This document shows, piece by piece, positions 36,688 to 48,277 of a DNA stretch of 64,000 bases (positions are counted from its first letter, which is position 1; every line of letters begins with the position of its first letter). A program made the translations under genes and the position numbers. The notes beneath the pieces are model-generated. The model saw nothing but the letters and a program-made list of their open reading frames with translations, did no database searches and had not been told where the DNA came from. Origin of the DNA: Nocardioides jensenii JCM 1364 = NBRC 14755 (GTDB taxonomy: Bacteria; Actinomycetota; Actinomycetes; Propionibacteriales; Nocardioidaceae); NCBI RefSeq assembly GCF_001552535.1, contig NZ_BCRJ01000054.1:21022-85021 (forward strand), given 5' to 3'.

Positions 36688-39600
36688 TCATCCCGCGAGG
36701 TGCCCCCACTGTGGAGCGAGCTCGGTCCACGGCCCGACCGCGGCCACCTCGCCGTCGACGAGCACCACCACCCGGTCCGCGCGCGAGAGAGCAGCACGCT
36801 TGGCGCTGGCCCCGATCACGGTGGCCCCTCGGTCACGCAGCGCCTGCCACAGCTCGATTTCGGTCCTCGCGTCGAGCGCACTGGACACGTCGTCGGCCAA
36901 CATCAGCTCGGCATCGGTCGCCAACGCACGCGCCAAGGCCAGGCGTTGCACCTGGCCACCCGAGAGACGGACCCCGCGGTGGCCGACGAGGGCGTCCTTG
37001 CCGCCGGCCTCCTCGATGTCGGAGCCGAGACGCGCCGCACCGACCGGAGCGTCGAAGGCCCGGTCGTGTCCGAGGCGCACGTTGTCGTCGAAGGTGCCCG
37101 ACAGCACGCGAGGGACCTGAGCCACGTGGGAGACCTGGCCCGGGCGCAGGAAGCGTTCGGCGTCGTCGACGTCGCGTTCGTTCCAGAGGATCTCACCGCG
37201 GTGCCCGATCAGCCCGGCCAACGCCGCAAGCAGGCTCGACTTGCCGGAGCCGACCTGACCGACGAGCAGCACGAGCTCTCCGGCCTCGACCGTGAGGTCG
37301 ACACCCGAGACGCCCAGGGTGCCGTCATCGTGGACGGCACTGAGCCCGCGCAGCTCGAGCCGCTGCAGCGGCACCCTGCCGGCCGACTCCGGTGCGGGCG
37401 CAGCGCCGGAGACCAGGTCGACTCCCGGCGGCAGGTCCATCAGGTCGACCCCACCCGCGAACCGATTGGTCTCCAGCTGCCAGGCGCGGGTGCCCGGGGC
37501 CTCGGTGACCACCATGCCGGCCACTCGTCCGAACCAGTCGAAACCGGCCACCGCGTTCGCGACCAGGAGCGCAGTGGCCAGGCCCCACCCGCCACCGAAG
37601 TAGATCGCCCACGCGGTGACCACACCGCACTGCACCATCACGATCGGCACCCCGTCGAGGAACGCCTGGACCCGGTGCTCCTTGACCGCCGCACTGACCC
37701 GGCCCGCGTCGACGTCGCGCAGGTGCCGGTGCACCGACGGGGTCGCGGCCGCGAGCTTCACCGTGCGGGCGGACTCGAGTGCCGAGACCAGCGCTCGACC
37801 GAAACGAGCACGCGCGGTCGACGCCTCTGCCGCGGAGCGGCCCGCGATCGGACGACCGATCGAGGACGCCAAGGCAGAGGTGACCATCACCGCGAGCAGC
37901 ACCGAGCCGGCCACCCACGTGCCGGCCAACAGCGCGGTGAAGCCGGCAATCAGCATGCCGTTGATGAAGTCGACCCAGCGATCGGCGTAGCGGGCGTAGC
38001 GGTCGGCGTCCATCGAACGGGCGACCACCTCGCCGGGCGGGGTGCGCACCAGGCGCTGCTGAGCGGTCTGGCCGTGCAACACGGCCATGCGCGTGCGCAG
38101 CATGACCTCGATCCACCAGCGTGGGTAGCGCCAGAAGGCGTCGGCCAACATGAACGGCATCGCGACCAGGCAGAGGACCAGCGCCAGGCTGAGCAGGCCC
38201 GGGGTGTCGCCGTCCTGGAGATCTTCGACGATGTGACCCCAGACCAGCCCGGTCACGGCGCCCTGGGCGCCGATCAGCGACACCAGCAGGAACAGCACGG
38301 CACCGGCGATGCCCCAAGCCGGCCGGACCAGGAGCGCGTGGAGGATGCCCGTGGCCAACGACGGCCCGTTGCCGATCTCGCGGACCGGTGGCGGGGTGCC
38401 GGAGCGGCGACGCCCTCCGACCGCGGAGGCGCCGGCCTTCTCGGCCTCGGTCTCCGTCTTGGTCACGTGGTCGAGGGTGGCGTGCTCGACGGGTGCCGGA
38501 GCCACTGGTTCGACGGCCACCACGTCAGCAGCCAAGTCGGCGGCATGCTCGCCGCGGTGCTGGATGCGGCTGTCGTGGAGCAGGTCGCGGAACGGCCCGG
38601 GCTCCGTGGCGAGCACGGCCCGGAGCCCGTCCTGGACGACCCGGCCGTGGTCGAGCACCGCCACGTGCGGCGCCCGCTCGATGGTGCTGAGCCGGTGGGC
38701 GATCAGCACACCGGTGCGGCCCCGCAGCAGCCGGTCGGCAGCGGCGACCACCCGGTGCTCGGTGAGCGGGTCCATCCGGGCGGTGGCCTCGTCGAGTACG
38801 ACGACCCGCACGTGCCGGATCAGCAGTCGAGCGAAGGCGACGAGCTGCTCCTCCCCCGCAGAGAGGGAGGTGCCGCCCGGGCCGAGCAGGGTGTCCAGTC
38901 CGTCGGGCAGTCCGGAGACCCAGTCGTCGAGGCCCAGCTCGGTGACCGCGCCCTCGATCTCGTGACGTGGCGTGTCACCGAAGATCGTGATGTTCTCGGC
39001 CAGCGTGCCGGCCAGGATCTCCGTGCGCTGGGTGACCACGCCGACCGCCGACCGCAGCTGCTGGAGGTCGAGGTCGAGCACGTCGACCCCGCCCAGGAAC
39101 ACCGCCCCACGCGGTGGTTCGACGGCCCTGGAGATCAGCGAGGCCAGCGTCGACTTGCCGGATCCGGTGCGTCCCACCAGGGCGATCGTGTCACCGGCAG
39201 GCAGCAGCAGGTCGATGTCGCGCAACGCGAAAGTGCCCTCGTCGTAGGCGAAGGAGAGCCTGCGGACGTGCAGCTCGAGGGCCGGGTCAGGGGGCAGCGG
39301 CCGGCCGCCTTCGGGCTCCGGCTCGACCGCGAGCATCTGGCGCAACCGGATGACGGCCCCCAGGCCCGCCTGCAGGTCGGGCAGGTGGTTGGCCAGCATC
39401 GCGATCTGGCCGACGAAGGTGGAGGTCACCAGGAAGAGGGTGACCAGCTGGGCGACGGAGAGGTCGCCGTTGCCGGCCAGGGCGATGCCGGACAGTCCGA
39501 TGCCGGCCAACAGTGCGTGCAGCAACAGGCCGGCCCGCAGCGCCAGGCGACGCTCGACGTCGAGGACCGCGAGGAACTTCGCGTGCACCGCCGCGGAGAG

Positions 39601-40305
39601 TCGGGCCACCCGCCCGATGACATGGGCCTGGCCGAGGCTGGTGCGCAGGTCGTCGCGCCCGGCGATGCCCTCCTCGAGCGCGGCGGCATGGTCGGTCCAG
39701 GCCATCTCCTCGATCACCTTGCGGCGGGAGATCTCGCCCAGGAGCGGCTTGATCGCGAACCACGTGACGACCCCGAGTGTCGGGAAGAGCAACCACGCCG
39801 GCCACCAGGTCAGTCCGGCCACGACCCACATCGGCAGAACGCCGAACACGGTGCGGGCGAACATCCACAGCTGCCAGCGCACCAGGTTGCCGACCTCGTG
39901 GGTGTCGTCGTCGACCCGGTCGAGGATCTCGCCCACGGCCTGCTCGGAGAGGGTGGCGAGGGGTTGTCGGAGGGCGGCGTCCAGCAGGTCTTCGCGCAGC
40001 CGCCCCTCGGCCCGGTCGGAGAGCCCCACCCAGATGACCTTGCCGAACGTGTCGACCAACGACGCGCCGATCACGCAGGCCGCCAGCAGCCAGACCAGCC
40101 CGCCGGTCGGGTCCGCGGCGAGCCGGCCGATCACGACCGTTCCGAAGGTCGTGGACACGGCCGCGACCGCGGCACACGCGAGCGCGAACGCCGCGATCGG
40201 CGACCTCATCCGACGCCAGTCGACCCGTCGTGCGTCATCAGGGCGGGAGTGCTGCGACGGGGCCACGGGTGGCCTGTCGGGTGCGGTGGTGAGGGTCTCG
40301 GTCAT
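36688..40305 (-). CDS. fused ABC exporter, TMD-NBD-TMD-NBD, with degenerate second ATP site
   Basis: A 1205-residue single-chain ABC exporter. TMD1 is at about 35-305 and NBD1 at about 340-580, with Walker A VGRTGSGKST, signature LSAGEEQ, Walker B VVVLDEAT and H-loop LIAHRLST. A linker of about 70 residues leads to TMD2 at about 680-950 and NBD2 at about 980-1205, with Walker A VGQVGSGKSS and signature LSGGQVQRLALARAL. In NBD2 the catalytic Glu is Asp (LMLADDVSSALD) and the H-loop His is Ala (IGASAKRAALSRAD). Heterodimeric exporters commonly have one such inactive site; here both halves are joined. The substrate is unknown. It is divergent from the downstream lipoprotein. Confidence 0.92.
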   Translation of the reverse strand: MTETLTTAPDRPPVAPSQHSRPDDARRVDWRRMRSPIAAFALACAAVAAVSTTFGTVVIGRLAADPTGGLVWLLAACVIGASLVDTFGKVIWVGLSDRAEGRLREDLLDAALRQPLATLSEQAVGEILDRVDDDTHEVGNLVRWQLWMFARTVFGVLPMWVVAGLTWWPAWLLFPTLGVVTWFAIKPLLGEISRRKVIEEMAWTDHAAALEEGIAGRDDLRTSLGQAHVIGRVARLSAAVHAKFLAVLDVERRLALRAGLLLHALLAGIGLSGIALAGNGDLSVAQLVTLFLVTSTFVGQIAMLANHLPDLQAGLGAVIRLRQMLAVEPEPEGGRPLPPDPALELHVRRLSFAYDEGTFALRDIDLLLPAGDTIALVGRTGSGKSTLASLISRAVEPPRGAVFLGGVDVLDLDLQQLRSAVGVVTQRTEILAGTLAENITIFGDTPRHEIEGAVTELGLDDWVSGLPDGLDTLLGPGGTSLSAGEEQLVAFARLLIRHVRVVVLDEATARMDPLTEHRVVAAADRLLRGRTGVLIAHRLSTIERAPHVAVLDHGRVVQDGLRAVLATEPGPFRDLLHDSRIQHRGEHAADLAADVVAVEPVAPAPVEHATLDHVTKTETEAEKAGASAVGGRRRSGTPPPVREIGNGPSLATGILHALLVRPAWGIAGAVLFLLVSLIGAQGAVTGLVWGHIVEDLQDGDTPGLLSLALVLCLVAMPFMLADAFWRYPRWWIEVMLRTRMAVLHGQTAQQRLVRTPPGEVVARSMDADRYARYADRWVDFINGMLIAGFTALLAGTWVAGSVLLAVMVTSALASSIGRPIAGRSAAEASTARARFGRALVSALESARTVKLAAATPSVHRHLRDVDAGRVSAAVKEHRVQAFLDGVPIVMVQCGVVTAWAIYFGGGWGLATALLVANAVAGFDWFGRVAGMVVTEAPGTRAWQLETNRFAGGVDLMDLPPGVDLVSGAAPAPESAGRVPLQRLELRGLSAVHDDGTLGVSGVDLTVEAGELVLLVGQVGSGKSSLLAALAGLIGHRGEILWNERDVDDAERFLRPGQVSHVAQVPRVLSGTFDDNVRLGHDRAFDAPVGAARLGSDIEEAGGKDALVGHRGVRLSGGQVQRLALARALATDAELMLADDVSSALDARTEIELWQALRDRGATVIGASAKRAALSRADRVVVLVDGEVAAVGPWTELAPQWGHLAG

Positions 40306-40438
40306 GACCTGTCGAGACTACGTCGACGCACCGACGTACGGCCTCTGGTTTTTCGCCGCCCGGAGCCGTACGGCGGACTGATCGCAGCCACTCACGCGCC
40401 GAGGAATGGATCGAGTCCGTCCGGGAACACTGGCATTC

Positions 40439-41329
40439 ATGAGAGCACTGGCACCCCGGCTGCGTCGCACCGTGCTGCGCGCCGCGGTCTTGCTCGCCGC
40501 CGCGCCCGTCGTCGCCGGCTGCGGCAACGTCAATGCCGGGGAACAGGCGGTCTCGGACTTCGAGGACTGGTGGGACGGACACGCGGTCGACGGCGTCGAG
40601 ATCATCCACACGCAGGACAACAACGACCTGCCCTATGCGGGCAGTGGTGAGATCTGGTTGATGCCGGAGGCGTCGGTCGACGTCGCGGGGCTGGTCGACG
40701 AGCTGTGCGGCTACGACCCCGACAAGGAGACCGTCTTCCATCTCGACTCGGCGAAGGCACCCGAGTCCATCGCTGCCGCGCAGGCATCACAAGAGCGTGA
40801 CGTCGAGGTGGAGGTCGACTGCTCCGAGCGGGACCGCACCGTCTCCCGCTGGGCCTCGTTGCTGGCCACCGACGGGCTCAGGAACGCGTCGCTGAGCTCC
40901 GGGAACCTGGTCGCGAACTTCGAGTCCGCCGACTCACTGGTGACGGCAGTCCCCCAGCTGCGTGACCTGGATCCGGAGCAGCTGCATCTCAGTGCGGGTG
41001 AGTTCAACGCACCCGGCGCGCTCCGATTCGACGACGAGGGCGTCTCCGCGGAGATCCGCGACCTGCTCGACGCCGTGCTCGCCTCAGGCGTTCCGGTGCT
41101 CGCCGTCGACGCCAGCGAACACCACCGCGGCGACGCCCACCTCGAGGTGGTCGTCGCCGGCGACCATTCCGACGCCGACCGTCTCGAGCAGGTGCTGCTC
41201 GAGACCAACCCGACGCCGCCACGCTGGTCGCGATCACTGCCCCCGCCTGATGCCCCGGAGTGCGAGACGGCACCGGATCACGGTCAGTGGGTGACTGCGA
41301 TCCGGTGCCGTCCCGGAATCGATGGTTGA
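40439..41329 (+). CDS. hypothetical lipoprotein
   Basis: 296 residues. The basic N-region RALAPRLRRTVLRAA, a hydrophobic core and lipobox VAGC place the lipidated Cys near residue 27. The mature part shows two or three repeated alpha/beta units of about 75 residues (VDGVEIIHTQDNN, LRNASLSSGNLVANF and LDPEQLHLSAGEFNA mark similar strands). Three further cysteines may form disulfides. I do not recognise the family. ATG 40439 is chosen because the signal peptide starts there. Its stop TGA abuts the convergent isocitrate dehydrogenase stop with no spacer. Confidence 0.7.
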   Translation: MRALAPRLRRTVLRAAVLLAAAPVVAGCGNVNAGEQAVSDFEDWWDGHAVDGVEIIHTQDNNDLPYAGSGEIWLMPEASVDVAGLVDELCGYDPDKETVFHLDSAKAPESIAAAQASQERDVEVEVDCSERDRTVSRWASLLATDGLRNASLSSGNLVANFESADSLVTAVPQLRDLDPEQLHLSAGEFNAPGALRFDDEGVSAEIRDLLDAVLASGVPVLAVDASEHHRGDAHLEVVVAGDHSDADRLEQVLLETNPTPPRWSRSLPPPDAPECETAPDHGQWVTAIRCRPGIDG

Positions 41330-43690
<2,361 letters not shown>

Positions 43691-43725
43691 TCAGGGGTCC
43701 ACGTCGTGCGACAAGGGGTTCTCGG

Positions 43726-44910
43726 ATGACAGACACACCAGCAACACCAGAGCCGACTCTGGTCCAGAAGATCTCCGCCGAAGTCCTCGGTACCTTCGTG
43801 CTCGTCTTCATCGGCGTCGGGGCCGCGATCAACCTCGACAACATCGGGGTCACCGGTGTCGCCCTGGCCTTCGGCTTTGCCGTGCTGGTGATGGCGTACG
43901 CCGTCGGCCACATCTCCGGCGGGCACTTCAACCCGGCCGTCTCGGTGGGTGCCGCAATGGCCGGACGGCTCTCCTGGGTGCAGGCGGGCCTGTACGCCGC
44001 CGCACAGCTGGTCGGCGCCATCGTCGCCGCCGCGGCGCTCTTCATCGTCTACAAGAGCATCGACGGCTGGGAGGCCGAAGGAGCGATGGGCCAGAACGCG
44101 TTCGGTGACGAGGCGGCCAGCGACATCGCTCTCTGGGGCGCGCTGATCGTCGAGATCATCGGCACCGCGATCTTCCTCTACGTGATCCTCGCGGCCACCG
44201 ACAAGCGCAACCCGAGCGCCGCGGCGGCACCGATCGCGATCGGCATCGCACTGGCCGGCATCCACCTGGCCCTGATCCCGCTCACGGGCACGTCGGTCAA
44301 CCCGGCGCGCTCGATCGGCCCCGCCCTCTTCGCGGGCACCGACTCGCTGATGCAGGTGTGGCTCTTCATCGTCGCTCCACTGGTCGGCGCCCTGATCGCC
44401 GGCTTCACCTACGCCCTGATCTTCGGCAGCGACGGCGAGCCGGTCCCGGGCTCCGGCCTCAACTTCGGTGGCGGCGCCAACGCCCAGGCCACCGGGTTCG
44501 CCGGCGGCTGGGACCCGAACGCGCACCAGGCCGGCTACCAGGGCGGCGGCTACGACCAGCAGCAGTGGGGTCAGGCGCCCGTGCAGCAAGGGGCGCCCGA
44601 CCAGCAGTGGGGCCAGCCCGCCACCGGACAGCAGTGGGGCCAGCCGGCGCCGCAGGCACCCGAGCAGCAGTGGGGACAGCCCGCGCAACAGGGCGGCGAC
44701 CAGCAGTGGGGACAGCCGGCGCCGCAGGCACCCGAGCAGCAGTGGGGACAGCCGGCGCCGCAGGCACCCGACCAGCAGTGGGGACAGCCCGCGCAACAGG
44801 GCGGCGACCAGCAGTGGGGACAGCCCGAGCAGGCTCCCGAGCCGTGGACCGCTCCCGAGGACGACGGGTCGCGCACCCAGATCCGCCCGCCGGAGGACAA
44901 CCCGTCCTGA
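43726..44910 (+). CDS. MIP/aquaporin family channel with repetitive Gln/Pro-rich C-terminal tail
   Basis: 394 residues. Residues 1-235 are a complete aquaporin core with six membrane helices and both half-helix NPA boxes (GGHFNPAVSVG and GTSVNPARSIG). A Gly-rich linker of about 45 residues follows. Then comes a cytoplasmic tail of about 115 residues built from eight QQWGQ units, mostly 12 residues long (alternating QQWGQPAPQAPE and QQWGQPAQQGGD). The tail ends in an acidic stretch. AAGGGG precedes ATG 43726 by 9 bases. Water or glycerol selectivity is not assigned. The tail is not part of the standard family and looks like intrinsic disorder. Confidence 0.92.
   Translation: MTDTPATPEPTLVQKISAEVLGTFVLVFIGVGAAINLDNIGVTGVALAFGFAVLVMAYAVGHISGGHFNPAVSVGAAMAGRLSWVQAGLYAAAQLVGAIVAAAALFIVYKSIDGWEAEGAMGQNAFGDEAASDIALWGALIVEIIGTAIFLYVILAATDKRNPSAAAAPIAIGIALAGIHLALIPLTGTSVNPARSIGPALFAGTDSLMQVWLFIVAPLVGALIAGFTYALIFGSDGEPVPGSGLNFGGGANAQATGFAGGWDPNAHQAGYQGGGYDQQQWGQAPVQQGAPDQQWGQPATGQQWGQPAPQAPEQQWGQPAQQGGDQQWGQPAPQAPEQQWGQPAPQAPDQQWGQPAQQGGDQQWGQPEQAPEPWTAPEDDGSRTQIRPPEDNPS
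44560..44832 (+). repeat. in-frame tandem repeats encoding QQWGQ units
   Basis: Eight copies begin with the codons for QQWGQ. Unit lengths are 42, 27 and then 36 bases for the rest. Two near-identical 36-base types alternate, with only codon-level differences. Low divergence between copies suggests recent expansion by slippage or unequal recombination. Confidence 0.85.
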
Positions 44911-44929
44911 TCCACACGTTCAACTGGCC

Positions 44930-44964
44930 ACGGGCCCGGTTCCCCTCAGGGGAGCCGGGCCCGT
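44930..44964. terminator. bidirectional terminator, aquaporin / lipoprotein genes
   Basis: A 16-bp stem with one G-T pair (ACGGGCCCGGTTCCCC against GGGGAGCCGGGCCCGT) and a 3-base loop fills most of the 56-base gap between the two convergent genes. Confidence 0.8.
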
Positions 44965-44966
44965 CG

Positions 44967-45713
44967 TCAGTGGGTCACCTCGACCAGATCCAGGTCAAGC
45001 TCCCCGGAGTCGACCTCCACCAGTCCGACGCCGGGGGCATAGGACAACGACCTCGGTCCGCTCGACGGTTCGCCCGGCCGTCCTCTCGATCCGTCCCCGG
45101 CACGGTCGACCTCCTCGATCTGTACGACGTCGTCGAAGACACCTGCCGGCGTGACGGATCGCGAGTCGGTGTCCAGCACCTCCGCCGTGCGGGTCACCAC
45201 GCCGTCGACGTACGCCGCCGGGTAGCCGTCACCGTGCCTGGGTGCCGCTGCCATCACGAGGGTCGCCCGGGTCCGGCCCTGGCCGGCCAGCCAGCCGCCG
45301 GGACCGGTCGTCCCGAAGATCCACACGTTTCCGTCGCGGTCCTGGGCGAAGTACGAGTCGCTCCGCGCCACCACTCGGCCCCGGGCGTCCGCCTGCTCCT
45401 GTCGTACGACGACCGTCGGCACACCGGCAACCTGTCTGGTGCGGTCGGTGACCGTCGTCGTGGCCGAGACCGGCCGCCGGTTCCCACCGGCCCGCTCGCT
45501 CCCGCTGACCTCGTAGGTCCAGGTGGTCCCCGGCGCGAGGGGGAACCACCGGTTGTCCACCACACTCACGAAGTCGTCGGGATCCGGTGACGGCGTCGGG
45601 ACGGTGAGCCCGTCGGTCCCGGTGGCGTCGATCTTCTCGGGTGTCGACCCACATCCGCTGAGCACGGCGAGCCCCACTGTCAGGGCCAGTGCCACGGCGA
45701 CCACGGAACGCAT
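44967..45713 (-). CDS. hypothetical lipoprotein
   Basis: 248 residues. The signal peptide [18 protein letters not shown] ends in lipobox LSGC (Cys at about residue 21). The mature domain is rich in strands: [18 protein letters not shown] near residue 55, then a beta-rich body with [14 protein letters not shown] and a C-terminal VSYAP-like [16 protein letters not shown]. This resembles extracytoplasmic proteins of the DUF3108/LppX-like beta type, but I cannot name a family. ATG 45713 lies 6 nt after a GATGCT hexamer. It is divergent from mdh. Confidence 0.7.
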   Translation of the reverse strand: MRSVVAVALALTVGLAVLSGCGSTPEKIDATGTDGLTVPTPSPDPDDFVSVVDNRWFPLAPGTTWTYEVSGSERAGGNRRPVSATTTVTDRTRQVAGVPTVVVRQEQADARGRVVARSDSYFAQDRDGNVWIFGTTGPGGWLAGQGRTRATLVMAAAPRHGDGYPAAYVDGVVTRTAEVLDTDSRSVTPAGVFDDVVQIEEVDRAGDGSRGRPGEPSSGPRSLSYAPGVGLVEVDSGELDLDLVEVTH

Positions 45714-45719
45714 ACCGAG

Positions 45720-45725
45720 AGCATC
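45720..45725 (-). promoter_or_regulatory. -10-like element of lipoprotein gene (leaderless)
   Basis: GATGCT on the minus strand ends 6 nt before ATG 45713. Confidence 0.35.
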
Positions 45726-45810
45726 CCATCCGCGACACCCGTGGCAACGGGGAGTCCCAGCCGCTGCTAGCGTCAGGAGCGATCACCCGCATCTTCGAAG
45801 GAGACCCCCT

Positions 45811-46791
45811 GTGAGCACACCGCTCAAGGTGGCCGTGACCGGCGCTGCCGGCCAGATCGGCTACAGCCTGCTCTTCCGTCTCGCCAGTGGCGCCCTGGGC
45901 GACCGGCCCATCGAGCTGCGACTGCTCGAGATCACCCCCGCGCTCAAGGCACTCGAGGGCGTCGTCATGGAGCTCGACGACTGCGCCTTCCCCAACCTCG
46001 CCGGTGTCGAGATCGGCGACGACGCCAACGCGATCTTCGACGGCGTCAACCTCGCCCTGCTCGTCGGCGCCCGCCCTCGCGGCCCCGGCATGGAGCGCGG
46101 CGACCTGCTCTCCGCCAACGGTGCGATCTTCACCGCCCAGGGCAAGGCGCTCAACGAGGTCGCCGCTGACGACGTACGCATCGGCGTGACCGGCAACCCG
46201 GCCAACACCAACGCGCTGATCGCGATGACCAACGCGCCCGACATCCCGCAGGAGCGGTTCTCGGCGCTGACCCGCCTCGACCACAACCGTGCGATCTCGC
46301 AGCTCGCTGCCAAGACCGGTGCGTCGGTCAACGACATCAAGAAGATGACGATCTGGGGCAACCACTCGGCCACCCAGTACCCCGACATCTTCCACGCCGA
46401 GGTCGGCGGCAAGAACGCCGCCGAGACCGTCAACGACGAAGCCTGGCTGGCCGACACCTTCATCCCGACCGTCGCCAAGCGCGGCGCGGCGATCATCGAC
46501 GCCCGCGGCGCCTCCTCGGCCGCCTCGGCCGCCTCGGCGACGTGCGATGCCGCCCGCGACTGGCTCAACGGCTCCGCCGAGGGCGACTGGGTCTCGATGG
46601 CCGTTCGCTCCGACGGCTCCTACGGTGTGCCCGAGGGCCTGATCTCCTCGTTCCCGGTCACCACCAAGGACGGCAACTGGGAGATCGTCCAGGGCCTCGA
46701 GATCAACGAGTTCTCACGCACCAGGATCGACGCCTCCACCGCGGAGCTCGCCGACGAGCGCACGGCCGTCACCGAGCTCGGCCTGATCTGA
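45811..46791 (+). CDS. mdh: malate dehydrogenase
   Basis: A 326-residue NAD-dependent enzyme of the cytosolic-type MDH group. [19 protein letters not shown] is the NAD-binding loop, [15 protein letters not shown] the substrate loop with its arginines, [14 protein letters not shown] and the catalytic His in [12 protein letters not shown] complete the site. GAAGGAG ends 7 nt before GTG 45811, deciding the start against a long upstream open frame. TAGCGT about 40 nt upstream is a weak -10 candidate. It acts in the TCA cycle with sdhCAB, icd and sucCD of this window. Confidence 0.95.
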   Translation: MSTPLKVAVTGAAGQIGYSLLFRLASGALGDRPIELRLLEITPALKALEGVVMELDDCAFPNLAGVEIGDDANAIFDGVNLALLVGARPRGPGMERGDLLSANGAIFTAQGKALNEVAADDVRIGVTGNPANTNALIAMTNAPDIPQERFSALTRLDHNRAISQLAAKTGASVNDIKKMTIWGNHSATQYPDIFHAEVGGKNAAETVNDEAWLADTFIPTVAKRGAAIIDARGASSAASAASATCDAARDWLNGSAEGDWVSMAVRSDGSYGVPEGLISSFPVTTKDGNWEIVQGLEINEFSRTRIDASTAELADERTAVTELGLI

Positions 46792-46817
46792 TCTGATCGG
46801 CCTGATCTGATGGCAGC

Positions 46818-46851
46818 GAAGGGGTCGTCCGGGAGACCGGATGGCCCCTTC
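46818..46851. terminator. bidirectional terminator, mdh / DUF3017 gene
   Basis: GAAGGGGTCGTCCGG pairs with CCGGATGGCCCCTTC (two mismatches) around a GAGA loop, 26 bases after mdh. It lies between convergent genes. Just before it, CTGATCTGAT is duplicated. Confidence 0.7.
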
Positions 46852-46874
46852 GACCATTTCCCAGCGGCCCGACG

Positions 46875-47318
46875 TCAGCCGGGCTGGTCGGGAATCGTGG
46901 CGACCAGCGCGAGCAGCGCGACTCCCATCACCACGAGGATGGTGGCGTCCAGGCCCTTGCGGCGCACCCGCAGCATGCCGGCGTCGTCGTCCTTCAGGGC
47001 CAGCCTGGCCGCGGCCGCAGCCAGCAGTGACAGGGACAGCCAGCTGACTCCGGTGCGCCAGGCACCGGTGCCCGCGACGCACACCCCGATCAGGGCACCG
47101 GCAAGCACCGCCAGATAGATCACGCCACCCAAGGTGGACGGCTTCTTGAGCTCCGTGACCGGACGCGGCCCGATCTGGTCGACGTCGAGACCGGCCTCAC
47201 CGTCGCCGTCGGCATCACCGTCGGTCGACTCCACCGCGGCGTCCGACTCGCCCCCGAACTCGTCGGTGCGCTCGTCCGGTTCCTCCGGCGCGGGTGTCTC
47301 CTCGATGTGCTCGGCCAC
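46875..47318 (-). CDS. DUF3017 domain membrane protein
   Basis: 147 residues. An acidic cytoplasmic N-terminus of about 65 residues (EETPAPEEPDERTDEFGGES) is followed by three hydrophobic segments (LGGVIYLAVLAGALIGVCVAG, VSWLSLSLLAAAAARLAL, ATILVVMGVALLALVATI). This small protein is found next to folD in many actinobacteria; its function is unknown. The start is GTG 47318, 2 bases after the folD stop, so expression is coupled to folD. Confidence 0.8.
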   Translation of the reverse strand: MAEHIEETPAPEEPDERTDEFGGESDAAVESTDGDADGDGEAGLDVDQIGPRPVTELKKPSTLGGVIYLAVLAGALIGVCVAGTGAWRTGVSWLSLSLLAAAAARLALKDDDAGMLRVRRKGLDATILVVMGVALLALVATIPDQPG

Positions 47319-47320
47319 GA

Positions 47321-48172
47321 TTAGGCCAGGGCGCTCTCGGCGATCGAGACGACGTTGGCCAACAGCATCGCCCGGGTCATCGGCCCCACTCCCCCGGGGT
47401 TCGGCGAGACCCACCCGGCGACGTCCCAGACGTCGTCTGCCACGTCACCGGCGAGCTTGCCCTCGACGCGCGAGACGCCCACGTCCAGCACGGCCGCACC
47501 CGGCTTGACCATGTCTTTCGAGATGATGCCCGGCACGCCGGCCGCGGCCACCACGATGTCGGCGTTGCGCACGTGGGCGGCCAGGTCGACGGTGCCGGTG
47601 TGGCAGAGCGTGACGGTGGCGTTCTCGGAGCGGCGGGTGAGCAACAGGCCGAGGGGCCGGCCGACGGTCACCCCGCGGCCGACCACGACCACGTCGGCGC
47701 CCGCGATCGACACGTCGTGGCGGCGGAGCAGCTCGACGATGCCGTAGGGAGTGCAGGGCAGCGGCGCCTCGTTGCCGAGCACCAGCCAGCCCAGGTTGGT
47801 CGGGTGCAGCCCGTCGGCGTCCTTGGCGGGGTCGATCAGACCGAGCACGCGGTTCTCGTCGCGTCCGCGGGGCAGCGGCAGCTGCACGATGTAGCCGGTG
47901 CAGGCGGGGTCCTCGTTGAGGGTGCGGACGGCGTCCTCGATCTCGGCCTGCGTGGCCACCTCGGGCAGATCGACGCGGATCGACTCGATGCCGACCTCGG
48001 CGCAGTCCTTGTGCTTGCCGTTGACGTACCACCGACTGCCAGGGTCGTCGCCGACCAGGACCGTGCCCAGGCCGGGCGTGATCCCCCGCTCCTTGAGCGC
48101 AGCGACCCGCACCCGCAACTCGTCCTTGATCGCCGCCGCGGTGGCCGTTCCGTCCAGCTTCTGTGCAGTCAC
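47321..48172 (-). CDS. folD: bifunctional methylene-THF dehydrogenase/methenyl-THF cyclohydrolase
   Basis: A 283-residue enzyme producing 10-formyl-tetrahydrofolate for purine synthesis. The catalytic Tyr-x3-Lys is in [15 protein letters not shown] near residue 53. [14 protein letters not shown] and [14 protein letters not shown] are substrate motifs, and [17 protein letters not shown] is the NADP site. GTG 48172 starts 6 nt after a TAGGAT hexamer. Its formyl-folate product is used by PurN and PurH encoded just upstream on the same strand. Confidence 0.95.
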   Translation of the reverse strand: MTAQKLDGTATAAAIKDELRVRVAALKERGITPGLGTVLVGDDPGSRWYVNGKHKDCAEVGIESIRVDLPEVATQAEIEDAVRTLNEDPACTGYIVQLPLPRGRDENRVLGLIDPAKDADGLHPTNLGWLVLGNEAPLPCTPYGIVELLRRHDVSIAGADVVVVGRGVTVGRPLGLLLTRRSENATVTLCHTGTVDLAAHVRNADIVVAAAGVPGIISKDMVKPGAAVLDVGVSRVEGKLAGDVADDVWDVAGWVSPNPGGVGPMTRAMLLANVVSIAESALA

Positions 48173-48178
48173 CGGGCC

Positions 48179-48184
48179 ATCCTA
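48179..48184 (-). promoter_or_regulatory. -10-like element of folD (leaderless)
   Basis: TAGGAT on the minus strand ends 6 nt before GTG 48172. It lies just beyond the large hairpin that separates folD from the MFS gene. Confidence 0.5.
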
Positions 48185-48199
48185 GTGACCGCTCCCCAG

Positions 48200-48277
48200 C
48201 CCGTGTGACGCGGTGTTCCCGACGCTCCGCACGCGTCGTACGACGTACGGAGCGTCAAGGACACCGCGTCACACGGG
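48200..48277. terminator. large two-part inverted repeat between MFS gene and folD
   Basis: The outer arms CCCGTGTGACGCGGTGT and ACACCGCGTCACACGGG are perfect 17-bp complements. Inside a 4-by-4 internal loop, GACGCTCCG and CGGAGCGTC form a further 9-bp stem, and the apical loop contains the palindrome CGTCGTACGACG. The right arm includes the MFS stop codon. It probably ends the MFS transcript, but its size suggests a mobile or REP-like element; a related half-copy is at 12521-12538. Confidence 0.65.

Noticed and set aside
36433..40650. A 1405-codon plus-strand open frame opposite the ABC exporter
   Set aside because: It is the antisense of an excellent ABC gene; composition is Arg/His/Gly/Asp-rich without domains, as expected when a high-GC gene is read backwards.
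44560..44832. Possible CRISPR-like 36-base repeats
   Set aside because: The repeats are contiguous, in frame and coding; there are no unique spacers or cas genes.
46787..46813. Short GATCTGAT duplications after mdh
   Set aside because: Too short and local; probably slippage next to the stop codon.
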